Source of the DNA: Chlorogloea sp. CCALA 695
GTDB taxonomy: Bacteria; Cyanobacteriota; Cyanobacteriia; Cyanobacteriales; Chroococcidiopsidaceae
Reading direction: 5' to 3'
DNA: 64,000 nt
Assembly (NCBI RefSeq): GCF_003003885.1
Contig: NZ_PVWN01000011.1
Coordinates: 1 to 64,000, forward strand
A program made the position numbers and the translations under genes. Below the pieces are notes generated by a model, which saw nothing but the letters and a program-made list of their open reading frames with translations, was not told where the DNA came from and did not search any database. Shown here piece after piece: positions 16,767 to 25,603 of the stretch; position 1 is the stretch's first letter, and each line of letters begins with the position of its first letter.

Positions 16767-19055
16767 CTATCTCAAAGTTTCCGATTCAATGGGTACGTTA
16801 GAAATAACTTTACTTGTCGCGCCTGGATTAACTAATTGCTCTAATTCATTCAATGACGAGAAGCCACCACACAATAGCAACTGATCTCCGGCTTGCAAGT
16901 GCATACTACCATCAGGAAAACGAATAAACTTACCATCGCGGCGAATCGCTTGAATCTGCACCGCATACTGACGGCGGATATCAAGATCGGCGAGACTTTG
17001 CCCCACTGCCGGACTATTATTAGATACAAATAGCCAATGACAAGGATTGTTTTCTGCTGGGAGAGTTGCTGCACCTTTAGCTAATTCATCAAAAGCGGTT
17101 AACTCCTCGCCTTGCCCAACTATTAATAAGCGATCGCCTGGGGCTAAAATTGTTTTGCCATCAGGATAATCAAGTTCCTCACCACTTAAGCGCCGCACGG
17201 CCATTAAGCTAACTCCCGTCAAGTAGCGCATATCTGCTTCTTCTATAGTCATCCCCGTAAGCGGAGAGCCGTCGGGCAAAGCATACCAACGCCTGTTCAT
17301 ATCTTGAGTAGCTTGATCTAATTCTCGTGCTACTTGGGCAGGCGATCGCTCTGGGCGCAAATCTAAATAATGATGATTGCGAATTTGCTGCATTTCTAAT
17401 TGCATCGTACTCGCCGACAAGCCCATTTTGGTTAATAAATGATTAGCTAATTCTAAGCTTGCCTCAAATTCGGGCTGTACTACTTCCTGCGCTCCCAATT
17501 GGTACAGAGTTTCAATGTCTTTATCGTGATTTGCTTGTACTATCAAGTCTAAGTCGGGAGATAGTTCTAAAGCCCGTTTTAAACACAACCGCGTACTCAT
17601 GGGATCGGGTAAAGTAATTGCTAAAGATTTTGCTCTTTCTACTCCCGCCGTTTCTAGTACGTGAAAACTTGCCGCATTGCCGTAGACGTAAGCAACCCCC
17701 GCTTCGCGTAACTGCTGAATCCTGCTTTCAGACTGTTCAATTACAACAATTGGGTAGCCGTGTGCTTGGACTAATTTAACCAAATTGCGCCCCACGCGCC
17801 CGTAACCGCATACTACTATATGATTTTGTTGGGGTAATTCGTCAGATTCGGCGATCGCCACATCACCAGATTCAATCAAAGACCTCAACCAAGGTAATTC
17901 GAGTATTTTGGGTACTAAACGCAATACAAACGGCGTTAAAACGAGGGTTACGGCGGTTGTTCCCAAAATTAATAAGTACACCCGGCGAGAAACTAAACCC
18001 ATTGATAGCCCTTCGCTGGCTAAAACAAAGGAAAACTCTCCAATTTGCGCTAGTCCCAAACCTACCATCAAAGCGGTTTTCCAGGGATAGTGAAATATTT
18101 TTACAAGCGGCGTAACGATCGCAAACTTGCCCACAAATACCAGCAATACTAGCCCCAAAATCAACTCTAAGTTTTGCCACAAAAAGAACGGATCGATTAG
18201 CATCCCAATCGCCGCAAAAAATAAAGTTGCAAAAATATCTCTCAGTGGCTCGACATAAGTTAAAGTTTGGTCGGCGTATTCCACCTCAGAAATCATCAAT
18301 CCAGCGACAAAAGCGCCCATTTCAATTGATAATCCCAAATGCTCGGTAAGTAAGGCAATCCCCAAACACAGCGCCACTACACCTAATAAAAATAACTCCT
18401 TACTCTCCGTTCTTGCCAATAACCTTAATAATGGTGGAATTAGCCAAATTCCTGCTACCACTGCTCCGGCGGCAAATAAACCAATTTTAATTAATGCCGT
18501 ACCTACAGCTATACCAATAGTTTCCGGGGGTTGCTCCAAAGCAGGTAAAACCGCCAGCATTAGTCCTAGCGCCAAGTCTTGGACTACCAACATCCCTAAC
18601 ATAACTTGACCGTGGGGCGTTTCTGTTTCGTTGCGCTCCATCAAGCACTTCAAAACAACGGCGGTAGATGAAAGTGATAAAATTGCCCCTAAAAACACTC
18701 CTTGGGCCGGAGAACTTACCCATCCCACACCTACCGACACTATGGCAGTACCGATAATAGTAAGCACAATTTGCAAACCCCCGCCACCCAAACTAATTAG
18801 CTGGACTTTTTTTAGTTCAGCAAGGGAAAATTCCACTCCTAAAGCAAATAATAAAAAGGCAACGCCGAATTGGGCTAAGGTTTCGACTTGGATTAGTTCT
18901 TTAATTAATCCTAATCCTGCTGGCCCAATCACCACCCCACCGACTAAGTAGCCAAGTAAAACTGGTTGGCGAAACAATGCCGCTAGTAGTCCACCTACCG
19001 CCGACACTGCAAGGACTAATACTAAATCAACAATTAGTCTAAAATCTTCTTGCAC
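16767..19055 (-). CDS. KefB-type monovalent cation:proton antiporter with TrkA-N and TrkA-C domains
   Basis: A CPA2-family transporter of about 762 residues. An N-terminal Na/H-exchanger domain with about 12 membrane segments (LVLAVSAVGGLLAALFRQP, LLGYLVGGVVIGPAGLGL, FLLFALGVEFS) is followed by a TrkA-N Rossmann domain (HIVVCGYGRVGRNLVKLV, then VYGNAASFHVLETAGVERA) and two TrkA-C ligand-sensing domains. I prefer GTG 19055, giving VQEDFRLIVDLVLVLAV as start like its relatives; an in-frame TTG at 19112 would add 19 unconserved residues. Likely exports K+ or exchanges Na+/H+ in the inner membrane, gated by nucleotides. Confidence 0.88.
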   Translation of the reverse strand: MQEDFRLIVDLVLVLAVSAVGGLLAALFRQPVLLGYLVGGVVIGPAGLGLIKELIQVETLAQFGVAFLLFALGVEFSLAELKKVQLISLGGGGLQIVLTIIGTAIVSVGVGWVSSPAQGVFLGAILSLSSTAVVLKCLMERNETETPHGQVMLGMLVVQDLALGLMLAVLPALEQPPETIGIAVGTALIKIGLFAAGAVVAGIWLIPPLLRLLARTESKELFLLGVVALCLGIALLTEHLGLSIEMGAFVAGLMISEVEYADQTLTYVEPLRDIFATLFFAAIGMLIDPFFLWQNLELILGLVLLVFVGKFAIVTPLVKIFHYPWKTALMVGLGLAQIGEFSFVLASEGLSMGLVSRRVYLLILGTTAVTLVLTPFVLRLVPKILELPWLRSLIESGDVAIAESDELPQQNHIVVCGYGRVGRNLVKLVQAHGYPIVVIEQSESRIQQLREAGVAYVYGNAASFHVLETAGVERAKSLAITLPDPMSTRLCLKRALELSPDLDLIVQANHDKDIETLYQLGAQEVVQPEFEASLELANHLLTKMGLSASTMQLEMQQIRNHHYLDLRPERSPAQVARELDQATQDMNRRWYALPDGSPLTGMTIEEADMRYLTGVSLMAVRRLSGEELDYPDGKTILAPGDRLLIVGQGEELTAFDELAKGAATLPAENNPCHWLFVSNNSPAVGQSLADLDIRRQYAVQIQAIRRDGKFIRFPDGSMHLQAGDQLLLCGGFSSLNELEQLVNPGATSKVISNVPIESETLR

Positions 19056-19167
19056 AAGTTTATTAGAAAAAATATTAAGGTATATTAATTTACTGTAGAG
19101 CTTTTTTATCAAAGATTTCCATAAGAAATAAAAGATGGGTTGATGAATTTAGGACTGATTCAAAACT

Positions 19168-19303
19168 TGATCCCCCCTAACCCCCCTTGAAAAAGGGGGG
19201 AAATAAAAGCTCCTTTTTAAGGGTGTTGGAGGCTTGTACAAGCAGTAAATCGATTTATTTCTAAGAGGAAAATAAAAGCTCCTTTTTAAGGGTGTTGGGG
19301 GAT
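19168..19303. repeat. GATCCCCCC-type dispersed repeat with an internal 31-base direct duplication
   Basis: Starts GATCCCCCCTAACCCCCCTT and pairs with the following AAAAAGGGGGG to form a hairpin. Then AAATAAAAGCTCCTTTTTAA plus GGGTGTTGG occurs twice, at 19201-19232 and 19270-19301. This is a widespread cyanobacterial intergenic repeat; copies carrying an insert are at 23958 and 51421. It occupies most of the roughly 380-base gap between the antiporter and carA; the rest should hold the carA promoter. Confidence 0.75.
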
Positions 19304-19439
19304 CTTTTGGGCGTAAGTACCGAAATGTTAAGGAGGATCGCGCGCGTAATGCGATCGCATCCCGACAAAATCAACAACCGTTAAAAACGACTCATGGCAT
19401 AATGATCGCAATGTGCGTAAAATAGCCTAATTATTGAAA

Positions 19440-20591
19440 ATGCCTACACCGTTTGCCAATGCTAAACCCGCTATCTTAGTCCTTGCTGATGGCACAACCT
19501 ATCGCGGTTGGTCTTTTGGAGCTACGGGAACAACGACCGGAGAAGTAGTTTTTAATACCGGAATGACGGGCTATCAAGAAGTATTGACCGATCCTAGTTA
19601 TCGCGGTCAGATGATAGTTTTTACCTATCCCGAAATTGGCAATACTGGAGTGAATATTGAAGACGAAGAATCAAGCCGTCCGCAAGTAAGAGGAGCGATC
19701 GCGCGCAATATCTGCGATCGCCCTAGCAACTGGCGCTCTACCAGTAGTTTGACTGACTACCTCAAAAAGCACAATATACCAGGAATCTATGGCATTGATA
19801 CTCGCGCTTTAACTCGGAAAATTCGGGTATTAGGGGCAATGAATGGCGGCATTTCGACCGAGCTTGACGAAACAGATTTATTAGAATTAGTCCAAACAGC
19901 GCCTACTATGGCAGGCTTAAATTTAGTCAAAGAAGTAACGACAAAAGACGTTTACGAATGGTTAGAGCCGACAACTAACGTCTGGGAATTTAAACCCGTT
20001 AGTGAGCCAATAGTCGAAAAACAACTAACTGTAGTCGCCCTAGATTTTGGCGTTAAGCGCAATATTTTACGCCGATTAGCAAGTTATGGTTGCAGAGTAA
20101 TTGTTGTCCCAGCAAGTATGCCCGCCGACGAGATTATGAAATACAATCCTGATGGAATATTTCTTTCTAATGGCCCTGGTGATCCTGCCGCAAATATCGA
20201 AGGAATAGAAACAACCAAAGCCTTACTAAGTTGCCAAAAACCTGTATTTGGGATTTGTATGGGGCATCAAATTTTGGGCTTATCTTTGGGCGCTCAAACT
20301 TATAAACTCAAATTTGGTCATCGCGGCTTAAATCAGCCTGCGGGGTTAGCGCGACAAGTAGAAATTACTAGCCAAAATCATAGTTTTGCCCTCGATCCCG
20401 ATTCCTTACCTGGTGCGGACGTAGAAATTACTCATCTCAACCTCAACGATCGCACGGTTGCCGGATTAAAGCATAAAACCTTACCAATGTTTTCGGTACA
20501 ATACCACCCCGAAGCCAGCCCTGGCCCCCACGATGCTGATTATTTATTTGAGCAATTTGTCACCTCAATGCGTACCAGTAGAGCTATTTAA
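19440..20591 (+). CDS. carA: Carbamoyl-phosphate synthase small subunit
   Basis: Glutamine amidotransferase subunit that feeds ammonia to CarB for arginine and pyrimidine synthesis. 383 residues from ATG 19440 ([19 protein letters not shown]); a TTG six bases earlier is less likely. The N-terminal CPSase small-chain domain has [18 protein letters not shown] and [15 protein letters not shown]. The C-terminal class-I GATase domain has nucleophile Cys in [15 protein letters not shown] and the His/Glu pair in [13 protein letters not shown]. Complete. carB is not in the window. Confidence 0.95.
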   Translation: MPTPFANAKPAILVLADGTTYRGWSFGATGTTTGEVVFNTGMTGYQEVLTDPSYRGQMIVFTYPEIGNTGVNIEDEESSRPQVRGAIARNICDRPSNWRSTSSLTDYLKKHNIPGIYGIDTRALTRKIRVLGAMNGGISTELDETDLLELVQTAPTMAGLNLVKEVTTKDVYEWLEPTTNVWEFKPVSEPIVEKQLTVVALDFGVKRNILRRLASYGCRVIVVPASMPADEIMKYNPDGIFLSNGPGDPAANIEGIETTKALLSCQKPVFGICMGHQILGLSLGAQTYKLKFGHRGLNQPAGLARQVEITSQNHSFALDPDSLPGADVEITHLNLNDRTVAGLKHKTLPMFSVQYHPEASPGPHDADYLFEQFVTSMRTSRAI

Positions 20592-20655
20592 TGGCTTATC
20601 TGTCAAATTACTATCAGTTTGCGATCGCAATTTGTGCCAATTTATAAGGAATGGG

Positions 20656-20687
20656 TAATTGGTAATTGGTAATTGGTAATTGGTAAT
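20656..20687. repeat. Heptamer tandem repeat (TAATTGG)4
   Basis: Four exact copies of TAATTGG plus a partial fifth. A short version of the same heptamer is at 23604-23617. Short tandem heptamers are typical of cyanobacterial intergenic DNA and vary in number between strains. Confidence 0.8.
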
Positions 20688-20753
20688 ATCCAATGACCAA
20701 TTATTTTCTAATATGTATTGCTTCAATAACAGATAATAATCGCGGTACTTAGC

Positions 20754-22145
20754 ATGGTAAATTTGACCCCCAACTCTAGCTTTAGTTTGACGCTACGCTT
20801 AGAAATTCCTAACCGGGTGGGAATGCTGGCAAGTGTAACTGGTGCGATCGCACTGGCGGGCGGAAATCTCGGTCAAATCGACTTGATCGAGCAAACCCGC
20901 GATGTTTCGATTCGTGATATTACCGTGGATGCGGCTAGTACCGAACACGCCGAAACAATTGTTGAATCGATTAAAGTTTTACCCGACATTAAATTAATAG
21001 ATGTCTATGATCGCACTTTTAATTTGCATCGCGGCGGCAAAATTAGCATTACAAGTCGCATTCCCATTAAAAGCTTGGCAGATTTGGCAATGGCTTACAC
21101 TCCAGGAGTGGGCAGAATTTGTATGGCAATAGCCACTGACCCCGAACAGGCTTACCATTTAACTATTAAGCAAAATACCGTAGCGATCGTTACTGATGGT
21201 AGTGCGGTATTAGGTTTAGGTAATTTGGGGCCAGAAGCAGCACTGCCTGTAATGGAAGGTAAAGCGATGCTGTTTAAAGAATTTGCCGGGATTGATGCTT
21301 TTCCCATTTGCCTAGCTAGTCAAGATACTAAAACTATTGTGGAAACGGTTAAGCAAATTGCCCCCGTATTTGGCGGGGTAAACTTAGAAGATATTGCCGC
21401 CCCTCGTTGCTTTGAAATTGAAAAGCTACTGCGCGAACAATTGAATATTCCTGTTTTCCACGATGACCAACACGGCACGGCAATTGTAACTTTAGCGGCA
21501 TTAATTAACGCCCTGAAGCTGGTCAACAAGCCTTTAGCTAAGATAAAAATCATTATTAACGGTGCGGGGGCGGCAGGAGTTGCGATCGCGCGCTTGTTGC
21601 GTAAAGCTGGAGCCGAAACTATTTGGATGTGCGACTCTAAAGGCATTTTATCTACTCAGCGCCCGGATATGACCCCCGAAAAGCTAGAGTTTGCGATCAA
21701 TAAAATGGGCGGTTTAGCGGCGGCGATGATGGGTTCAGATGTATTTATTGGGGTGAGCGCTCCGGGGGTAGTTACGCCAGAAATGGTGCGCTCAATGGCA
21801 AGCGAGCCGATTGTCTTTGCGATGGCAAACCCGATTCCAGAAATTCAGCCAGAACTTGTAACTGACTACGTAGCAGTGATGGCGACGGGGAGAAGCGATT
21901 ACCCCAACCAAATTAATAATGTATTGGCTTTTCCTGGGGTATTTCGCGGTGCTTTAGACTGTCGTGCCTCCACTATTACGACAACAATGTATTTAGAAGC
22001 AGCCTATGCGATCGCGTCTTTAGTCAAACCCTCTGACCTCAACCGCCAACACATTGTCCCCTCAGTGTTTGATGAGCGGGTTGTAAGTGCGGTGGCTGGG
22101 GCAGTTCAAAGAGCAGCTAGACAAGAAGGAATCGCTGCAAATTAG
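20754..22145 (+). CDS. NAD(P)-dependent malic enzyme with N-terminal ACT domain
   Basis: A 463-residue enzyme that oxidatively decarboxylates malate to pyruvate. Residues about 1-85 form an ACT-type regulatory domain ([20 protein letters not shown]). The malic domain follows with [13 protein letters not shown], the catalytic Lys in [31 protein letters not shown] (metal-binding Asp residues), and a Rossmann NAD site [17 protein letters not shown]. The ACT fusion is the usual cyanobacterial form and suggests allosteric control by a small metabolite. A weak hairpin separates it from the converging helicase gene. Confidence 0.92.
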   Translation: MVNLTPNSSFSLTLRLEIPNRVGMLASVTGAIALAGGNLGQIDLIEQTRDVSIRDITVDAASTEHAETIVESIKVLPDIKLIDVYDRTFNLHRGGKISITSRIPIKSLADLAMAYTPGVGRICMAIATDPEQAYHLTIKQNTVAIVTDGSAVLGLGNLGPEAALPVMEGKAMLFKEFAGIDAFPICLASQDTKTIVETVKQIAPVFGGVNLEDIAAPRCFEIEKLLREQLNIPVFHDDQHGTAIVTLAALINALKLVNKPLAKIKIIINGAGAAGVAIARLLRKAGAETIWMCDSKGILSTQRPDMTPEKLEFAINKMGGLAAAMMGSDVFIGVSAPGVVTPEMVRSMASEPIVFAMANPIPEIQPELVTDYVAVMATGRSDYPNQINNVLAFPGVFRGALDCRASTITTTMYLEAAYAIASLVKPSDLNRQHIVPSVFDERVVSAVAGAVQRAARQEGIAAN

Positions 22146-22160
22146 CAGTTACTTAGTTTT

Positions 22161-22190
22161 GCATTCTAGTTAGGTTGCGTTCTAGAATGC
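22161..22190. terminator. Hairpin between converging malic enzyme and helicase genes
   Basis: GCATTCTAG pairs perfectly with CTAGAATGC around 12 bases. Only a short broken T-run (AGTTAGTTTT) follows on the + strand, so it is a weak terminator candidate. Confidence 0.4.
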
Positions 22191-22192
22191 AG

Positions 22193-23443
22193 TTAGTTTT
22201 GAGCGCGGCTTTTTACAGGTTTGGCTGGCGAGGGAGACTTTGACCAATTACTACGACGTTGCTTAGAGCGTTTAACCTGCGAAGGCTCTGCCGCCGATGG
22301 TGGTGTAAAGTTCGGCTCGTAGCCTGGGACTGGGACTTTAACAATAGTGTAGTTGAGCAATTTTTCGATACTGGTCAAAAATGGATATTCATCTTTGCAG
22401 ACTAAAGAAACGGCGCAGCCTTCCATTCCGGCGCGACCTGTGCGCCCGATGCGATGCACGTAGTCTTCGGGAACATTGGGCAGTTCAAAATTTACTACAT
22501 GAGGAAGCCTCTCTATATCTAGCCCCCGTGAGGCTACATCGGTAGCGACTAATACCCGCACCTTGCCTTGCTTAAAATCGTTTAAAGCTTTGAGACGAGC
22601 CGCTTGACTTTTGTTGCCATGAATCGCGGCGGTTTTTAAACCATCTTTGGCAAGCTGCTCGGCTAGACGACTAGCACCGTGTTTTGTCCGGGTAAAAACT
22701 AGCACTTGTTTCCAGTTGTGGAAGCTAATCATGTAAGAGAGTAATTCTCGCTTGCGATCGCGTTCGACCAGATGCACGACTTGTTGTACTTGCTCAGAGG
22801 CGGTATTGCGGGAAGCAACCTCAATTAAAACCGGAGTTTTGAGCAGAGTATTTGCAAGTTGCTGGATGGTTTTAGAAAAGGTGGCGGAAAACATCAGCGT
22901 TTGCCGAGCGGAGGGCAATTTCGCCAAAATTTTGCGGATATCGTGGATAAAGCCCATATCTAACATCCGATCGCATTCATCCAGCACAAGTATTTCTATG
23001 TGGGAAAGATCGAGGTTTTTTTGCTCTAAGTGGTCTAGTAAGCGACCAGGAGTAGCGACGACAATATCAACGCCTTGGCGCAGGGTTTGAATTTGCGGTT
23101 TAAGACCAATCCCACCATAGACGATAGCTGAACGCAGGGGTAGGTATTTGCCATAGGTTCTCACACTATCTCCTACTTGTTGAGCTAGTTCGCGGGTGGG
23201 GAGAAGGATTAGAGCGCGAGGTGTACGATACTCTTTGCGGGAACTGGAATTGTTGAGGAGTTGCAATAGAGGTAAGGTGAAACCCGCCGTTTTACCCGTC
23301 CCTGTTTGGGCGCTGGCGAAAACATCTTTTCCTTGTAAAATAGCTGGAATTGCTTGCTGTTGAATGGGTGTAGGCTCGTTGTAGTCCTGCTCGGCGACAG
23401 CACGAAGCAAGTCTTGGGAAAGACCAAGATCAGAAAATGTCAT
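22193..23443 (-). CDS. DEAD-box-family ATP-dependent RNA helicase (DECD variant)
   Basis: An RhlE-like RNA helicase of 416 residues. I chose ATG 23443 ([19 protein letters not shown]), the family start, over an upstream ATG 39 bases earlier. The Q motif is [11 protein letters not shown], motif I AQTGTGKT, Ia [65 protein letters not shown]. Motif II is DECD instead of DEAD, as in some eukaryotic helicases. The C-terminus is basic ([11 protein letters not shown]), useful for RNA binding. Probable role in ribosome assembly or cold stress; not specific from sequence. Confidence 0.9.
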   Translation of the reverse strand: MTFSDLGLSQDLLRAVAEQDYNEPTPIQQQAIPAILQGKDVFASAQTGTGKTAGFTLPLLQLLNNSSSRKEYRTPRALILLPTRELAQQVGDSVRTYGKYLPLRSAIVYGGIGLKPQIQTLRQGVDIVVATPGRLLDHLEQKNLDLSHIEILVLDECDRMLDMGFIHDIRKILAKLPSARQTLMFSATFSKTIQQLANTLLKTPVLIEVASRNTASEQVQQVVHLVERDRKRELLSYMISFHNWKQVLVFTRTKHGASRLAEQLAKDGLKTAAIHGNKSQAARLKALNDFKQGKVRVLVATDVASRGLDIERLPHVVNFELPNVPEDYVHRIGRTGRAGMEGCAVSLVCKDEYPFLTSIEKLLNYTIVKVPVPGYEPNFTPPSAAEPSQVKRSKQRRSNWSKSPSPAKPVKSRAQN

Positions 23444-23625
23444 AAATACGATGGCTCCAAGAGTTGCCCCTATCCAAATCAAAATGGAACCAGTCTAAGA
23501 GCAAAAAATTTGTGGTTTAGTTGGATGGCTCGAACAAGCAAGTCAACTCCGCCAGCAACAGACCGGGATGCACTAGCAGAGATATATCTTAACAGGGAAT
23601 TGGTAATTGGTAATTGGGAAGTTTC

Positions 23626-23895
23626 TTAGTGACCGATCGCCCAGGGTCGTCCGTGATGATGGTTGTGTTTAGGAGTTGAATGATTGGGCGCGTTTGGACG
23701 TTGCACTACGCGAGGTTCGCCGCTTTGTTCTACTCGCTTGCTTAGTTGGGTGGGGGTTTTGAGTATGCCCACCGCAGATACCAGCCGTTTGGCGACAGTT
23801 TGGCACGTTGGGCAAAATATCGGCTCCCCCGCTTGTTGAAGGCTGCGAATTTGCTCAAATACACCGCAATTGCATCGAAAATCGTATAAAGGCAT
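23626..23895 (-). CDS. FmdB-family zinc ribbon protein
   Basis: An 89-residue protein opening MPLYDFRCNCGVFEQI with a second CxxC (FCPTCQTV), the FmdB/CxxC_CXXC_SSSS zinc-ribbon fold. The second half is basic and His/Pro-rich (NHSTPKHNHHHGRP). FmdB-type proteins were named as regulators of amidase genes, and a formamidase gene lies 160 bases upstream on the same strand. The pair could be functionally linked, though a dispersed repeat sits between them. Regulatory role is inference. Confidence 0.8.
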   Translation of the reverse strand: MPLYDFRCNCGVFEQIRSLQQAGEPIFCPTCQTVAKRLVSAVGILKTPTQLSKRVEQSGEPRVVQRPNAPNHSTPKHNHHHGRPWAIGH

Positions 23896-23957
23896 TAGTT
23901 GCTATTTCCTTGGTAGTAAGTTTTTGGCGATTAGTGGGTTTGATAAACTAATTTGGA

Positions 23958-24040
23958 GATCCCCCCTAACCCACGTCAATAAAGCGGTCAGGTTCAGCTA
24001 CACCGCTTTTTGACTCCCCTTAAAAAAGGGGGAAAATATT
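23958..24040. repeat. Dispersed repeat GATCCCCCC with an inserted hairpin (copy 1)
   Basis: The basic repeat seen at 19168 (GATCCCCCCTAACCC, then CCTT and A/G runs) is here interrupted by about 44 bases that form their own hairpin (AAAGCGGT with ACCGCTTT, plus GTCAA/TTGAC ends). The same composite, with a few differences, is at 51421-51501. Confidence 0.75.
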
Positions 24041-24057
24041 TGGAGTTTAGCTTTTAC

Positions 24058-25233
24058 CTAAGTAGGTAGTACGTTACGCTCAAAAATTGCGGTGGGTACA
24101 GCGATCGTACAGCAAGCGTTGGGAATATCTACAATGCCGCTAATGCGTCCTTCTACGGGAGCCGAACCTAAAAGCAAATAAACTTGTTCGCCTGTATAGC
24201 CAAACTTTTTGAAATAGGCGATCGCATTCAAGCAAGCACGACGATAGGCAACATGAGCATCTAAATAATACTGTTTGCCCGAAAATTCATCTACCGATAT
24301 GCCTTCAAATACCAAAAATTCTGAGTAATGAGGTTGAACGGGGCCAGGCTTAAATATGGGGTTAACTACGCTATATTTTTCTACACCGCCTTTAATTAAT
24401 TCGACGTGCAAATCGAGGTAGCCAGCCATCTCAATCGCGCCGCAAAAAGTAATTTCTCCGTCACCTTGGGAAAAGTGAATGTCTCCCATTGAAAGCTTTG
24501 CACCTTCAACGTAGACGGGGAAATAAACCTTTGAGCCTTTAGACAAGTTTTTAATGTCGCAGTTTCCCCCATGTTCGCGGGGAGGAATTGTCCTACAAGC
24601 TTCTTTTGCTATGCGGTCAAATTCCGCGCCTTTAAGAGAACCTAAAATTGCATCAGTTGGATTAGGAAGTAAAGCTAAAGCTGGTACGCGATCGGGGTCA
24701 GTAGCGACTAATTCCGCTTCCCGTTTATTCCAAGTAGCCAGCAATTCATGGGAAGGAGCGCAGCCAATTAATCCGGGGTGAGGAATCCCAGCAAATTTTA
24801 CATCGGGAATGTGACGACTGCGCGCATAGATGCCTTGCAAATCCCAAATTGCTTTTTGCGCTGTTGGATAATGCTCTGTTAAAAAGCCGCCGCCGTTTTC
24901 TTTGGCAAAAATCCCTGTAAAACCCCACTCATAGTTGGGCAAAGTTCCCACATCTAAAATATCTACGACTAGCAAATCGCCTGGTTCTGCACCATTAACG
25001 TGGATCGGCCCGCTTAAAACGTGAGGAATAGTTAAATTAACTGTGCGGATATCTTCAGGACTATCATTATTGTGAATTTGTCCATCAGTCCAGTCTTTGC
25101 ACTCAATCCGAAATACTGTACCGGGATTAACAGAAGCTACTGCCGGAATATCAGGATGCCAGCGATTATGTCCCACCGCATCTTGTTCTGTCATCGGCTT
25201 ATTTAAGTCAACTTTAAAAAGCACTTCTGGCAT
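24058..25233 (-). CDS. fmdA: Formamidase/acetamidase
   Basis: A 391-residue amidohydrolase of the FmdA_AmdA family that releases ammonia from formamide or acetamide. Family text: NRWHPDIPAVASVNPGTVFR, HVLSGPIHVNGAEPGDLLVV, EHGGNCDIKNLSKGSKVYFP, MGDIHFSQGDGEITFCGAIE. Length is normal and no signal peptide is present, so it is cytoplasmic. With the amide/urea-type importer at 7.8-12.9 kb it could let the cell use amides as nitrogen. The upstream 370 bases contain no NtcA consensus I can defend. Confidence 0.93.
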   Translation of the reverse strand: MPEVLFKVDLNKPMTEQDAVGHNRWHPDIPAVASVNPGTVFRIECKDWTDGQIHNNDSPEDIRTVNLTIPHVLSGPIHVNGAEPGDLLVVDILDVGTLPNYEWGFTGIFAKENGGGFLTEHYPTAQKAIWDLQGIYARSRHIPDVKFAGIPHPGLIGCAPSHELLATWNKREAELVATDPDRVPALALLPNPTDAILGSLKGAEFDRIAKEACRTIPPREHGGNCDIKNLSKGSKVYFPVYVEGAKLSMGDIHFSQGDGEITFCGAIEMAGYLDLHVELIKGGVEKYSVVNPIFKPGPVQPHYSEFLVFEGISVDEFSGKQYYLDAHVAYRRACLNAIAYFKKFGYTGEQVYLLLGSAPVEGRISGIVDIPNACCTIAVPTAIFERNVLPT

Positions 25234-25603
25234 AATACACTCCTGCTTGTTTGCTTGCTAGAGGCGATCGCTATCCCTGTAGGACTTAAGCTTTTGAATC
25301 CTGACTAAAACTTGTACGGATTATATTCGATTGATAGCCTACAAAAATGTGATTAAGTATTTTTGTATTGCTATTTTACAAATCCCAAAAAATTTGCTTG
25401 TAAATAATAAAGCAAAAATTTCCTCAGCAAATTGTATTTCTAACTACAAATCTATAAACTAATGAAGTAGCTTTGATTAAAGTTAAAAAACGATTTTAAG
25501 CATTATTTAATATTAACAATGTGCAAAATATGTTACCAAATTTACAGAATTAGTTTATAGTTTTTATCAACTAATAATCTTGTGGCAGAGGGGTTGTATG
25601 TTC
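25234..25603. other. AT-rich intergenic region between the NTPase module and formamidase
   Basis: About 370 bases, very AT-rich, with one HIP1 octamer near 25265. It should carry the formamidase promoter (leftward) and the 3' end of the AAA-like gene transcript. No gene, palindrome or known repeat is convincing. Confidence 0.4.
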
